From assembly GCF_028622095.1 (NCBI RefSeq), contig NZ_CP115165.1, forward strand, positions 2,663,501-2,727,500: a stretch of DNA of 64,000 nucleotides, read 5' to 3'. The position numbers and the translations under genes are program-made. Every line of letters starts with the position of its first letter. Within the stretch, counting starts at the first letter, position 1. This document shows, piece by piece, positions 1 through 8,252 of this stretch. The notes beneath the pieces were generated by a model. It saw only the letters and a program-made list of their open reading frames with translations. It had not been told where the DNA came from and searched no databases. The DNA comes from Deinococcus aquaticus (GTDB lineage Bacteria > Deinococcota > Deinococci > Deinococcales > Deinococcaceae).

Positions 1-327
1 GGACACGAGAAACCAGCCGTGCGCCCGCCCACTGGCGCCACCCGCGCGGGCCAGCAGCCACGCCAGCAGGGCAGTCACGAACGGCAGGACCATCACACCG
101 CCCAGCGTGGCCAGCGTCTCGGCCGCCTGGGTCAGGGCAGGGGTGCGCCGCTGCGCGTACCAGTCGAGTACCCCCTGATCCCACGAGAACCCGCCTTCAC
201 GGAACACCTCGTGCGTCAGGTGCGCGAACAGCCCGAAGGGAATCAGGACGCCCAGCAGCACCAGCAACAGGGACCGCCAGTGACTGCGCAGAAACGGCAG
301 GAATTCACGCCGGGAATGAGGGAACAT
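1..327 (-). CDS. PAP2-family membrane phosphatase, N-terminal part (gene runs off the window)
   Basis: An open frame on the minus strand starts at ATG 327 and continues past position 1, so only about 109 residues are visible. The protein begins MFPHSRREFLPFLRSHWR, has a membrane segment (LLLVLLGVLIPFGLFAHL), then the PAP2-type stretch WDQGVLDWYAQRRTPALT followed by TLGG and a second membrane segment. This arrangement is typical of the N-terminus of phosphatidic-acid-phosphatase-like (PAP2) proteins; the catalytic motifs lie outside the window. A TGTAAT box 6 nt before the ATG suggests a leaderless mRNA. Family assignment is from pattern recognition only. Confidence 0.7.
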   Translation of the reverse strand, partial: MFPHSRREFLPFLRSHWRSLLLVLLGVLIPFGLFAHLTHEVFREGGFSWDQGVLDWYAQRRTPALTQAAETLATLGGVMVLPFVTALLAWLLARAGGASGRAHGWFLVS

Positions 328-333
328 CCCATC

Positions 334-339
334 ATTACA
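334..339 (-). promoter_or_regulatory. -10 box of a leaderless promoter for the PAP2 gene
   Basis: TGTAAT on the minus strand, six bases before ATG 327, with no Shine-Dalgarno sequence. It fits the leaderless pattern seen repeatedly in this window. Confidence 0.4.
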
Positions 340-575
340 GCCTGCCGCGCCGCTCCTGCGTCAGGCGGGTCGCTTGCTGCTTACTTAACGCTCGGGTACC
401 CCGGATCAGGGGACGTGCTGGCCAGACGCAGTGCGGGCTAGGCGCAATGGCGCACTCCACGCTGCGCCAGTCGCCGCATGTGCCCCGGGGGGTGTGAGGC
501 GCACCATGAGGGCGTCAGGGAACGCGCCAGTACGGGCCGCCAGTGGGGCGGCGGCGCACCTGCCCGGAGACACTC

Positions 576-773
576 ATGCAACACGTTCCCACCCATCCCG
601 GCGCGGCCCGTGCCCAGGCCCTCCTGAACGAGGCCGCGCAGGCCCGGCAGGTCCGGCTCGCCCAGGCCGCCGCACGCGCCCAGGCTGACCGGCAGCCCAC
701 GCGCTCCCACCGCCTGACCTTCTTCCTGGTTGCTCTCCCGGCCGCGCTGCGCCGCCGCCTGCACCTCGCGTGA
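576..773 (+). CDS. small hypothetical protein (65 aa)
   Basis: ATG 576 follows a CCGGAGA ribosome-binding site with good spacing, and the frame ends at TGA 773. The predicted protein is 65 residues, starting MQHVPTHPGAARAQ, with an Ala/Gln/Arg-rich likely helical first half (residues 10-40) and a short hydrophobic patch LTFFLVALPAAL near the end. I do not recognise a family. A hairpin followed by a T-rich stretch lies about 60 nt downstream and would suit the end of this transcript. The strong ribosome-binding site and the terminator are the main support; an upstream in-frame start at 543 is less likely. Confidence 0.5.
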   Translation: MQHVPTHPGAARAQALLNEAAQARQVRLAQAAARAQADRQPTRSHRLTFFLVALPAALRRRLHLA

Positions 774-831
774 GCCCAGGCGACACCACGGGATCCGGAT
801 TCCGCTACAGATCAGCCTGCCCAGCAGACAG

Positions 832-857
832 CGCCGCCCCCTGAACCGGGAGCGGCG
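832..857. terminator. hairpin terminator between small ORF and uvrC
   Basis: CGCCGCCCC (832-840) pairs with GGGAGCGGCG (848-857) across a short loop and is followed on the plus strand by TTTGCGTT. It lies between two convergent genes and may serve both. Confidence 0.55.
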
Positions 858-873
858 TTTGCGTTGGGTAGCT

Positions 874-2727
874 TCAGCCGGTGATGGGCTGGCTGTTCGC
901 CTCGCGCTGCGCGAGGAAGTCCTTGACGCTCTGCGCGGCGCGAATGGTCATGCCGGGCACGGCGGCGATCTGTTCGGTGGGTGCGCTGGCGAGGTCCTCG
1001 AGGCTGGTGAAGTGCTCCAGCAGCGCGTCCCGGCGTTTCTGCCCGATGCCCGGCAGATCGTCGAACACGCTGCGCAGCATGTCCTGGCCGCGCAGTTTGC
1101 GGTGGTACGTGACGGCGTAGTTGTGCACCTCGTCGCGCACGCCGATCAGCATCCGCAGGGCCGGGTGCGTGTGCGGCAGCAGCAGTTCGCGGTCCACGCC
1201 GACTTCCGTGCCGGTGTCCAGCCACCACTGCGCGCCGTACCGGCCGGGCAGGATCAGGCGTTCCTCGCGCTTGGCGAGGCCCACGACGGGCACGCGCACG
1301 TTCGCTTCCTTCAGGGCGTCCAGCGCGGCGTTCACCTGCCCGCGCCCCCCGTCGATCAGCAGCAGGTCCGGCAGCGGCAACTTATCCGAGAGGCTGCCCG
1401 TGAAGCGGCGCACGATGGTCTGTTTCATGCTGGTGTAGTCGTCCGGGTGATCCAGGCCGCGCACCTTGAAACGCCGGTGCTCACCCCGGCGGGCGCGGCC
1501 ACCCTCGAACACGACCATGCCGGACACGATGTTCGTGCCGAACAGGTTGCTGTTGTCGTACCCCTCGATGCGCCACGGGCGGTCTCCGAGGGCCAGCACT
1601 TCCCGCAGGGCGTCCAGGCCCGGGTGGTCGCCGCGCCGTTCCAGCAGGGCCATCTCGGAGTCCAGGCCGTTCTGCGCGTTGCGCTGTGCCATGTCGATCA
1701 GGTCGACCTTGTCGCCGCGTTTGGGGGTGCGCATCTCGGTTCTGCGTCCGGCTTTCTCCGACAGGAATTCACTCCAGATGGGCGCGTCGTCGAAGTCGGC
1801 GGGCAGCAGGATCAGCGGGGGGACGTGCGTGGCCTGCGTGTAGTAGTCCTGCACGAACGCGGCGACGATCTCGCCGAGCGGGGCGTCCTCGGTGCCGGTC
1901 AGGAAGCGTTTGTCGCGGCCCACGACGCGTCCGCCGCGCATGCGGAACAGTTGCACCATGGCGTACTCGCCGGCCTGCGCGGCGCCCAGGAAGTCCAGGT
2001 CGGTCTCGTCACTGACGAAGGCGTGCTGTTCGGTGCCGAACAGTTTCTCGACGGCCTGCACGCGGTCGCGCACGCGGGCGGCCTGCTCGAAATCCTGCCC
2101 CCTGGCGGCGGCCTGCATGTCGATCTTCAGGCGTGCGATGACGGGCGCGGCGCGGCCCTCGAGCAGACTGGTCACGTCCTCGACGGTCCGGGCGTACTCG
2201 CCGGCGTCGGCGCGGTCCACGCAGGGGCCCAGGCAGCGGCCCATGTGGAAGTTCAGGCAGGGCCGCGCTTTCTTCTGCATGGGCAGGCCGCTGTTCTTGC
2301 GCAGGGGGAACATGGTGTCGATCAGGTTCTTCACGCGCCGCACGGCTGACGAGTCCGGGTACGGGCCGTAGTAACGCCCGCCGTCCTTGATGACGCGCCG
2401 CGTGACGATCAGCATCGGGTACGCCTCATTGGTGAGTTTCAGGAACGGGTAGTGCTTGTCGTCTTTCAGGGTGACGTTGTAGTGCGGGCGGTGCTGTTTG
2501 ATCAGGTTCGCTTCCAGCACGAGGGCCTCGACCTCGTTGCGGGCCGTGATGAATTCCAGCGTGTCGGCCAGCGCCGTGAACTTGCCGCTCTTGCCGCCAG
2601 CCTTGAAGTGCTGTCCGACCCGGCTGCGCAGGTTCTTGGCCTTCCCGATGTAGATGGGCGTGCCGCCCCTGCGGAAGATGTACACGCCGGGTGTGGTGGG
2701 CAGCACGGGCAGGTCGTCTGGATGCAC
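874..2727 (-). CDS. uvrC: UvrABC excision-repair endonuclease subunit C
   Basis: This is the nuclease that makes the 3' and 5' incisions around UvrB-bound DNA damage. The chosen start is GTG 2727, which gives 617 aa and puts the conserved [10 protein letters not shown] at residue 9; a TATTCT box six bases upstream supports a leaderless start there, and the longer frame to 2832 would cross the neighbouring promoter. Domains in order: GIY-YIG nuclease ([14 protein letters not shown], about residues 24-37), a Cys cluster ([13 protein letters not shown], about 170), a UVR motif (about 200-235), the RNase-H-like endonuclease region (GYDNSNLFG, then [11 protein letters not shown]) and a C-terminal helix-hairpin-helix ([13 protein letters not shown]). 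The active-site Asp is kept although the motif reads YDNSN rather than FDISH. Confidence 0.97.
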   Translation of the reverse strand: MHPDDLPVLPTTPGVYIFRRGGTPIYIGKAKNLRSRVGQHFKAGGKSGKFTALADTLEFITARNEVEALVLEANLIKQHRPHYNVTLKDDKHYPFLKLTNEAYPMLIVTRRVIKDGGRYYGPYPDSSAVRRVKNLIDTMFPLRKNSGLPMQKKARPCLNFHMGRCLGPCVDRADAGEYARTVEDVTSLLEGRAAPVIARLKIDMQAAARGQDFEQAARVRDRVQAVEKLFGTEQHAFVSDETDLDFLGAAQAGEYAMVQLFRMRGGRVVGRDKRFLTGTEDAPLGEIVAAFVQDYYTQATHVPPLILLPADFDDAPIWSEFLSEKAGRRTEMRTPKRGDKVDLIDMAQRNAQNGLDSEMALLERRGDHPGLDALREVLALGDRPWRIEGYDNSNLFGTNIVSGMVVFEGGRARRGEHRRFKVRGLDHPDDYTSMKQTIVRRFTGSLSDKLPLPDLLLIDGGRGQVNAALDALKEANVRVPVVGLAKREERLILPGRYGAQWWLDTGTEVGVDRELLLPHTHPALRMLIGVRDEVHNYAVTYHRKLRGQDMLRSVFDDLPGIGQKRRDALLEHFTSLEDLASAPTEQIAAVPGMTIRAAQSVKDFLAQREANSQPITG

Positions 2728-2733
2728 CTGCCC

Positions 2734-2739
2734 AGAATA
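2734..2739 (-). promoter_or_regulatory. -10 box of leaderless uvrC promoter
   Basis: TATTCT on the minus strand, six bases before GTG 2727. It supports the short start of uvrC. Confidence 0.5.
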
Positions 2740-2808
2740 GGGGAGAGGGCCGGCGTGTTCCGTGACGGGAGGCGCTGTCTGACCGTGTGCCGTGGCACGC
2801 ACGGGCGC

Positions 2809-2838
2809 TTGACACCCGCCCCGGCCTGTCACTAGAAT
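2809..2838 (+). promoter_or_regulatory. sigma-A promoter of the Rrf2 regulator gene
   Basis: TTGACA (2809-2814), 18-bp spacer, TAGAAT (2833-2838). This is close to the housekeeping consensus and lies 30 bp before the GTG start of the Rrf2 gene. Confidence 0.8.
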
Positions 2839-2842
2839 ACTT

Positions 2843-2857
2843 ACATGTCGAGAGAAG
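2843..2857. promoter_or_regulatory. possible Rrf2 operator, copy 1
   Basis: ACATGTCG followed by AGAGAA overlaps the transcription start of the Rrf2 gene. The same CGACATGT core recurs in inverted orientation at 3304-3311 before the oxidoreductase gene. Only 8 bp are identical, so this is a weak prediction. Confidence 0.3.
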
Positions 2858-2867
2858 GGTGGGTCGC

Positions 2868-3281
2868 GTGAACAGCCAGTACGCCGTGGCTGTGCATGTG
2901 CTGTCCCTGATCAGTCAGTTTCCGGAGCACAGCAGTTCGGCCGACATGGCCCTGAGCGTCGGAACGAACCCGGTCGTGATCCGCACCGTGGCGGGGCAGT
3001 TGCGCCGCGCCGGGCTGATCTGCACGCGGCAGGGCGTGGCGGGCGCGAGCCTGACCCGCCCCGCCGCTCAGATCACCCTGCTGGACGTGTACCGCGCCGT
3101 GAACGGTGAGGACAGCGTGTTCCGCCTGCATGAGCGTCCGCACCCGAACTGTCCGGTCGGCGCGAATATCCAGGCGACCCTGGAGACCCGCTTCGGCCGT
3201 GCCCAGGCTGCCATGGAAGCCGAACTGGCCCGCACGACCCTGGCCGACGTGATGTCGGACCTCGTCTCGCGCGCCGGGTAG
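2868..3281 (+). CDS. Rrf2-family transcriptional regulator
   Basis: A 137-residue winged-helix DNA-binding protein. The start GTG 2868 was chosen because the family normally begins with [18 protein letters not shown] sequence and the near-consensus promoter lies just upstream. The recognition region is around residues 25-55 ([19 protein letters not shown]). Of its two cysteines only the one in [10 protein letters not shown] (near residue 92) sits in a conserved position, so the three-Cys iron-sulfur site of IscR/NsrR is absent and the protein resembles the YwnA/CymR branch. It stands directly before a QorB-like oxidoreductase gene on the same strand (94-bp gap), which is the likely target. 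The ligand or redox signal is unknown. Confidence 0.88.
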   Translation: MNSQYAVAVHVLSLISQFPEHSSSADMALSVGTNPVVIRTVAGQLRRAGLICTRQGVAGASLTRPAAQITLLDVYRAVNGEDSVFRLHERPHPNCPVGANIQATLETRFGRAQAAMEAELARTTLADVMSDLVSRAG

Positions 3282-3297
3282 GGACCGACTGATTTTT

Positions 3298-3311
3298 TTT
3301 CTCCGACATGT
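3298..3311. promoter_or_regulatory. possible Rrf2 operator, copy 2
   Basis: TTTCTCCGACATGT lies in the gap between the Rrf2 gene and the QorB-like gene and matches the reverse complement of the site at 2843 in its CGACATGT core. Confidence 0.3.
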
Positions 3312-3374
3312 CACCAAAACGCCTACAGGTTGCCCGCCCCCACTCCCCCCGCTGTTCCCCACAGGAGACCCACC

Positions 3375-4247
3375 ATGATCGGAATCACTGCCGCCACCGG
3401 CCAGCTCGGCCAGCTCGTCATCCAGGCCCTTCTCGACCGGGGCGTGCCCGCCACGCAGGTCGTCGCGCTCGTCCGCAGCCCCGAGAAGGCCGCCGCACTC
3501 GCCGCGCAGGGCGTGCAGGTCCGCCACGCCGACTACCACCAGCCCGACACCCTGGGCACCGCCCTGCAGGGCGTCGAGAAGCTCCTGCTGATCTCCAGCA
3601 ACGACTTCAACGACCGGGTCGGCCAGCACCGCAACGTCATCAACGCCGCCCGCGAGGCAGGCGTGAAACAGGTCGCGTACACCAGCATCCTGAACGCTGA
3701 CACTGCCACCTTCGGACTGGCCGCCGACCATCAGGCCACCGAACAGATCCTGCGTGAATCCGGCCTGCCGTTCATCTTCCTGCGCAACGGCTGGTACACC
3801 GAGAACTACACCGGCAGCGCCGCGCAGGCCGTGCAGAATGGCGCGCTCCTCGGGGCGGCCGGAACCGGGAAACTGAACCTCGCCACGCGCCGCGACTACG
3901 CCGAGGCGGCCGCCGCCGTCCTCGCCACCGACGGGCACATCCCGCAGGGGCAGACCGGCCGCGCCTACGAACTCGCCGGGGATGAGAGCGTGACCATGAG
4001 CGACCTGGCGGCTGAGTACGCCCGCCAGAGCGGCCAACCCGTCGAGTACCGCGACCTGCCGCAGGCCGAGTACGCCGCGACCCTCCAGAGCTTCGGCGTT
4101 CCGGAAGGCTTCGCACACACCCTGGCCGACGTGGACGCGGGGATCGCCCGGGGCGAACTGTTCAGCGCCAGCCGCGACCTGACCACCCTGATTGGCCGCG
4201 CCACCACGCCGGTCAGCACCTCGGTCGCCGAGGCCCTGAGCGCCTGA
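3375..4247 (+). CDS. NmrA/QorB-like NAD(P)H-dependent oxidoreductase
   Basis: A 290-residue atypical short-chain dehydrogenase. The N-terminus MIGITAATGQLG carries the GxxGxxG nucleotide-binding turn; VALVRSPEKAAAL is the cofactor-specificity region, and FLRNGWYTENY (about residue 135) is typical of the NmrA/QorB group that reduces quinones or senses NADP. ACAGGAGACCC gives a good ribosome-binding site for ATG 3375. It follows an Rrf2 regulator and is probably controlled by it. Substrate cannot be told from the sequence; a quinone or reactive aldehyde is the family-based guess. Confidence 0.88.
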   Translation: MIGITAATGQLGQLVIQALLDRGVPATQVVALVRSPEKAAALAAQGVQVRHADYHQPDTLGTALQGVEKLLLISSNDFNDRVGQHRNVINAAREAGVKQVAYTSILNADTATFGLAADHQATEQILRESGLPFIFLRNGWYTENYTGSAAQAVQNGALLGAAGTGKLNLATRRDYAEAAAAVLATDGHIPQGQTGRAYELAGDESVTMSDLAAEYARQSGQPVEYRDLPQAEYAATLQSFGVPEGFAHTLADVDAGIARGELFSASRDLTTLIGRATTPVSTSVAEALSA

Positions 4248-4277
4248 ACCCGGCGCGGCGCAAGCCGAACGGTACCC

Positions 4278-4316
4278 AGAGCAGGCCCACGGCAGATCTC
4301 GCGGCGGGCCTGTTCT
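4278..4316 (+). terminator. hairpin downstream of the QorB-like gene
   Basis: AGAGCAGGCCC (4278-4288) and GGGCCTGTTCT (4306-4316) form an 11-bp stem with one wobble or mismatch, ending shortly before the next promoter. Confidence 0.55.
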
Positions 4317-4324
4317 GTGCCCGG

Positions 4325-4330
4325 TACACT
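4325..4330 (+). promoter_or_regulatory. -10 box of leaderless promoter for the histidine phosphatase
   Basis: TACACT, seven bases before ATG 4338, no Shine-Dalgarno sequence. Confidence 0.5.
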
Positions 4331-4337
4331 GCCGGGC

Positions 4338-4958
4338 ATGACAGGTACGGCGGCAGGTACGCGGGTGTGGATCATCCGGCACGGTGAAACCAGCGGGAAC
4401 GAGGCGGGCATCCTGCGCGGCCCGGTCAGCGTGAACGACGAACTGAACGACACCGGGCACGCCCAGGCCCGCGCGCTGGCCGCCCATCTACTGCGCCAGC
4501 CAGCGCGTCCACAGACGGTGTACGCCAGCCGCTACCGGCGCGCTCAGCAGACAGCCGCGCCCCTCGCGGAAGCACTGGGCGTGCCGGTGCAGGTCCTGAA
4601 CGGCGTGCACGAGGTGGACTGCGGTGACTGGGCCGGGCAGCCTTACTCGGCCCTGAATGCCCACCCGGAGAAGCTGCGCCTGCCAGGCGGCCGCCTGGGC
4701 TTTGCCGGAGGGGAGACCTTCGACGAGATTGCCGCCCGCTTCATGGCCGACGTGAACGCCCTGCCGGACGGCACGGACGCCGCACTCGTGTCGCATGGTG
4801 GGATCATCCGCATCGGGCTGGCCGCGCTGCTGGGCCTGAACATCGAGGACGTCTGGTCGGGCGGGCAACTGGTGCACGGGAACACCGACTACACGGTGTT
4901 GAGGCGGGCGAAGGATGGCTGGCAGGCTGAGCAGTTGGGAGTATCCGTCAGAGGATGA
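4338..4958 (+). CDS. histidine phosphatase family protein (phosphoglycerate-mutase-like)
   Basis: A 206-residue member of the branch-1 histidine phosphatase superfamily. The phospho-acceptor motif RHGET is near residue 14, YASRYRRAQQTA near residue 60 carries the second Arg, and ALVSHGGIIRIGLA near residue 155 carries the second catalytic His. This set can act on phosphoglycerate, alpha-ribazole phosphate, or small phosphorylated metabolites; the sequence does not decide. ATG 4338 is preferred over the upstream frame start because of the TACACT box seven bases before it. It stands alone and is followed by a family-1 intergenic repeat. Confidence 0.9.
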   Translation: MTGTAAGTRVWIIRHGETSGNEAGILRGPVSVNDELNDTGHAQARALAAHLLRQPARPQTVYASRYRRAQQTAAPLAEALGVPVQVLNGVHEVDCGDWAGQPYSALNAHPEKLRLPGGRLGFAGGETFDEIAARFMADVNALPDGTDAALVSHGGIIRIGLAALLGLNIEDVWSGGQLVHGNTDYTVLRRAKDGWQAEQLGVSVRG

Positions 4959-4987
4959 ATTGCAATCTCAGTGCAAAAGGAAAATCA

Positions 4988-5034
4988 AACATCGTTTTCA
5001 CGATCCATCGAAATCGTGAAACAATTCACTTACT
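4988..5034 (-). repeat. family-1 intergenic repeat, copy A
   Basis: Read on the minus strand: TAAGTGAATTGTTTCACGAT, then nine bases, then TCGTGAA. Three GTGAA/TTCAC boxes with the same spacing occur in four other places in this window. It lies between two convergent genes and is far more AT-rich than the surroundings. Confidence 0.8.
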
Positions 5035-5052
5035 AGATCAATCATAGACCCC

Positions 5053-6261
5053 CTACACAGTCGCCGTCTGCCCTGTCCGTCGGGATTCTTCGGCAGCGAA
5101 CGCCATGCGGTGCGAGTCGAGCGATTCGGCCAGCGGGGTGGGTGGGGGAGATTGTCCGCGCAGGAAGGCCAGCCAGCCCTGCACGAGCCCCTGGTCGCCG
5201 CCGCCGTGGTTGCCGGTGGTGTCGACCGTCCAGCGTTCGCTGTGGCCGGTGCGGAAGTTGTGGAGTTCCAGTTCGCCGCGTTCCATGCGCGCGCGGAGTT
5301 CGCCGTGCGTGCCGAGGAGTTTGAGGGTGCGGGTGTTGTTGTGCGTGAAGGCGCTGACCGTGAGTTGCGCGGTGAGGCCGCTGCGGAAGGTGACGGTGAC
5401 GGCCTGGTGGTCGGCGACGTTGTTGCGGCCCAGGTACACGCACTCGCCGTACGGGCCGCCTTGCAGGGCTTCTTCCAGGGTGTCGCCGCCAGCGGTGAGG
5501 ACGGTAACGGGCCACGCGTGCGGGTCGCGGGCGCGGTAGATGCGCCGCGCGTCGAACGGGCAGTCGGTGATGGGGCAGGTGACGCAGCGGTCGGTCGCGC
5601 CGGGCGGGGCGTGTTCGGGCCGGAAGTGATGCAGGCCGCCCTCGCTGCTCACGCGCTGCGGGGCGCTGCCGGCCAGCGCGCGGAGCAGGTCGAGGTCGTG
5701 GCAGGCCTTGGCGAGCAGGAACGGCGCGGCGGGTGGACTGGCGCGCCAGTTGCCGCGCACGTACGAGTGCGCGTAATGCCAGTAGGCGACGTTCTCGGCG
5801 TGCTGAATGCCGACCAGTTGCCCGAGGTGGCCGGACGCGGCGACCTGCTGGACGGCCGTGAAGAACGCGGTGGTGCGCAGAACGTGGCAGACGGTGACAG
5901 TACCGGTCGAGGCGGCCTCGGCGGTCAGGAGCAGGTCGAGTTCGTGCGGGTGCAGGCAGACGGGTTTTTCCAGCAGGACGTCGTACCCGATTTGCAGGGC
6001 ACGCAGGCAGGGTTGCACGTGATCGTTGTCGGGCGTGGCGATCACGACGGCGTCGGCCACGCGGCCCTGCGCGAGGAAGGCGTCCCAGTGCGTGAACTGC
6101 GCTTCGGGTGGCAGGCCATGGCGCGCGGCGACTTCCGCGAGGCGGGCGGGGCGCGGTTCGACGACGTGCGTGATCACCGCCCCCTGCGCGGCCAGATGCC
6201 GGGCGTACACGTCCGCGCCCCGGTTCCCGCAGCCGATGATCGCCACGCGCACGGGGTTCAC
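5053..6261 (-). CDS. Gfo/Idh/MocA-family oxidoreductase
   Basis: A 402-residue NAD(P)-dependent sugar or polyol dehydrogenase. The Rossmann fold starts at VRVAIIGCGNRG (residue 4 onward) and EKPVCLHPHELDLL (about residue 100) is the catalytic Lys motif of the family. A Cys-rich stretch CVTCPITDCPFDARRIY (about 225-240) is found in a subset of the family. GTG 6261 overlaps the TGA of the epimerase gene upstream (GTGA), indicating translational coupling. It is the last gene of the 9985-to-5053 minus-strand cluster; a role in amino-sugar or murein-derived sugar metabolism is inferred from position only. Confidence 0.88.
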   Translation of the reverse strand: MNPVRVAIIGCGNRGADVYARHLAAQGAVITHVVEPRPARLAEVAARHGLPPEAQFTHWDAFLAQGRVADAVVIATPDNDHVQPCLRALQIGYDVLLEKPVCLHPHELDLLLTAEAASTGTVTVCHVLRTTAFFTAVQQVAASGHLGQLVGIQHAENVAYWHYAHSYVRGNWRASPPAAPFLLAKACHDLDLLRALAGSAPQRVSSEGGLHHFRPEHAPPGATDRCVTCPITDCPFDARRIYRARDPHAWPVTVLTAGGDTLEEALQGGPYGECVYLGRNNVADHQAVTVTFRSGLTAQLTVSAFTHNNTRTLKLLGTHGELRARMERGELELHNFRTGHSERWTVDTTGNHGGGDQGLVQGWLAFLRGQSPPPTPLAESLDSHRMAFAAEESRRTGQTATV

Positions 6262-7292
6262 GCGCGGCGCACGCCCCAGCCGGTGCCCTGCGGGCGGGTC
6301 AGGTGCCCGGCCTGCCACTCCAGTCCGGTGAACGGGTCGTCAGCCAGCAGGAGCGCGCCGTCCAGGTCGGCCCAGTCGCACGCTCCGGCGAGGTGCGCGG
6401 CGGCGGCGATGCCGAGGCTACTCTCGATCATGCAGCCCATCATGACCTGAAGGCCGTGCGCGCGGGCCAGCCGGAGCGCCGCGAGCGCCTGGAGGGGGCC
6501 GCCCAGCTTGGCGAGTTTCAGGTTCACGCCGTCGAACGCGCGGGCCAGGGCCGTCACGTCGGACACGTGGTGCAGGCTCTCGTCAGCCACGATGGGCACG
6601 GTCGAGACAGCCCGCAGCGCCGCGTGCCCGTCGAGGTCCCCGGCGGCCAGGGGTTGCTCCACGAATTCCACGCGGGCGGCGTCCAGCACGCCCAGCATCC
6701 GGCGGGCCTGCGTGCGCGTCCAGGCGGCGTTCGCGTCCACGCGCAGCGCGACGTGCGGGGCTTCCTCGCGCAGGGCTTCCAGGATCGCCTCGTCCCGATC
6801 AGTGCCAAGTTTGACCTTCAGGACGCCGTGCCCGCGGGCGGCGGCGTCACGCGCCTGGGCGCGCATGTCATCCAGCGCGGCGATGCTGACGGTGTAACTA
6901 CTTTCCGGCAGCGGCGCGGGGCTCAGGCCCAGCAGCCTCCAGACGGGGACGCCCGCTGCCTGCGCGCACCATTCCACGGCCGCCATTTCCAGCGAGCACT
7001 TCACGCTGGGGTGGTCGTGCGGCATCCGCGCGGACAGTCGGGCGTGCAGGCCGTCCCAGTCCCACGGGTCGCTCAGGGCGTCCGCGAGCAGCGGCAGGAC
7101 GGCCTCGACGGTGCCGCGCGTCTCGCCGTAGAAGGCGTTCGGGGCGGCCTCGCCCTGACCGGTCAGGCCCGCGTGCGTCAGCGTGACGATGGTGCGCGGG
7201 TACGTGCTGTGCGTCCAGCGGGCAATCCCGAACGGCTGCCGGGTGTGCAGGTCCAATGTCTCCCAGCTCAGGTGCGGCGCGGCGGCGGTCAC
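6258..7292 (-). CDS. dipeptide epimerase (L-Ala-D/L-Glu epimerase-like, enolase superfamily)
   Basis: A 344-residue enolase-superfamily protein of the muconate-lactonizing subgroup. Visible active-site elements: VLKVKLG (the KxK base pair), RVDANAAW (metal Asp), VEQPL (metal Glu), VADESL (metal Asp), LKLAKLGG (second Lys) and MIESSLG; the C-terminal DLDG also fits dipeptide epimerases. The usual role is interconverting L-Ala-D-Glu and L-Ala-L-Glu from murein. GTG 7292 makes a four-base overlap with the preceding NlpC/P60 gene; another GTG at 7301 is possible. It lies between an NlpC/P60 endopeptidase and an oxidoreductase, which supports the murein-peptide role. Confidence 0.9.
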   Translation of the reverse strand: MTAAAPHLSWETLDLHTRQPFGIARWTHSTYPRTIVTLTHAGLTGQGEAAPNAFYGETRGTVEAVLPLLADALSDPWDWDGLHARLSARMPHDHPSVKCSLEMAAVEWCAQAAGVPVWRLLGLSPAPLPESSYTVSIAALDDMRAQARDAAARGHGVLKVKLGTDRDEAILEALREEAPHVALRVDANAAWTRTQARRMLGVLDAARVEFVEQPLAAGDLDGHAALRAVSTVPIVADESLHHVSDVTALARAFDGVNLKLAKLGGPLQALAALRLARAHGLQVMMGCMIESSLGIAAAAHLAGACDWADLDGALLLADDPFTGLEWQAGHLTRPQGTGWGVRRA

Positions 7293-8176
7293 GGCGCCCA
7301 CCGCCCGAACCCGCTGACAGACACCGCAAGACGCCCGCCGTACTCGCCCTCGCCCAGCGTCTCGACGGTCACGCGCATGTGCGTGGCGTTCGCGTGCACC
7401 AGTCGCCGGTCGTCCAGCATCAGGCCCACGTGACCGGGGAAGAACACCAGATCGCCACGTTGCGCGTCCTGCACGGGCGTCAGGGCTGCCTGCTGCTGGT
7501 CCGCGTCACGCGGCAGGACCCGCCCGAACGCGCCGTACACCACCTGCGTCAGGCCCGAGCAGTCCAGCCCCCACGCGCTACGCCCGCCCCACAGGTACGG
7601 CGTTTCCAGGAACCGCAGCGCCAGTTCGGCCACGTCCACGTCCGGCCGGGCCGTCAGGGCCGCCTCCTGCACCCAGGCGTCCGCGCCGTCCGGCAGCAGC
7701 ACCGGCACCCAGCGGCGGTGCTCCTCCTCGACGACCTCCCCGAACGCCCGTGTAAGACGCGCCCCCAGCGCCAGTTCCGTCAGGACCGGCCGGCTGATGC
7801 GCGGCCCCGCGAAGGCATGTGCCCGCAGCGCCGTGACCGTCAGCTCGCCATTCCCGGCCGGCCCGCGCGGCAGCAGCCCGTCCGCCCGCGCCCAGCCCAG
7901 GTACCCATCCTGCACGGTCCGCACGCGCGCCCAGCCGGTCCCGTCCTCCCACAGCAGGTCCAGCGGCTCGCCCGGCAGGGCCTCGCTCACCTGCGCCGAA
8001 TCGGCGTCCGGGGTCGCACGCAGGCTCAGGCGCGAGCGGCCCGTCACGGCCCGCTGCGGCTGCACGAACCGCCACCCGGCCCCCTCCAGCTGGCCCCGCA
8101 GGGCCTCCTCGGCCATGCGCATGGCCGGATCGAACGCGTGCACACGCGCATCCAGAACGACATCAATGGGACTCAC
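7289..8176 (-). CDS. NlpC/P60 (C40) cell-wall endopeptidase with SH3-like domains
   Basis: A 295-residue protein built like the Bacillus YkfC gamma-D-glutamyl-L-diamino-acid endopeptidase: two SH3b-type regions (about residues 40-170) before a C-terminal NlpC/P60 domain. The catalytic Cys is in GLDCSGLTQVVY, the His in FFPGHVGLML, and a third polar residue in HANATH. There is no signal peptide, so action on imported murein peptides in the cytoplasm is likely. GTG 8176 has TAGGCT seven bases upstream, so it may have its own leaderless promoter; its stop overlaps the epimerase start. Confidence 0.9.
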   Translation of the reverse strand: MSPIDVVLDARVHAFDPAMRMAEEALRGQLEGAGWRFVQPQRAVTGRSRLSLRATPDADSAQVSEALPGEPLDLLWEDGTGWARVRTVQDGYLGWARADGLLPRGPAGNGELTVTALRAHAFAGPRISRPVLTELALGARLTRAFGEVVEEEHRRWVPVLLPDGADAWVQEAALTARPDVDVAELALRFLETPYLWGGRSAWGLDCSGLTQVVYGAFGRVLPRDADQQQAALTPVQDAQRGDLVFFPGHVGLMLDDRRLVHANATHMRVTVETLGEGEYGGRLAVSVSGFGRWAP

Positions 8177-8183
8177 GCCCCAC

Positions 8184-8189
8184 AGCCTA
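8184..8189 (-). promoter_or_regulatory. -10 box before the NlpC/P60 gene
   Basis: TAGGCT on the minus strand, seven bases before GTG 8176. Confidence 0.4.
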
Positions 8190-8252
8190 CGGCCCCAACA
8201 GGCGCAACGGGGCGCAGGTGGTGCAGGCCAGTGGTGGAAGAAGGACTGATTC

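Noticed and set aside
730..2349. 539-codon open frame on the plus strand opposite uvrC
   Set aside because: Antisense shadow caused by GC-rich third positions; uvrC on the minus strand is certain.
5110..6450. 446-codon plus-strand frame over the oxidoreductase and epimerase genes
   Set aside because: Shadow of two recognisable minus-strand genes.
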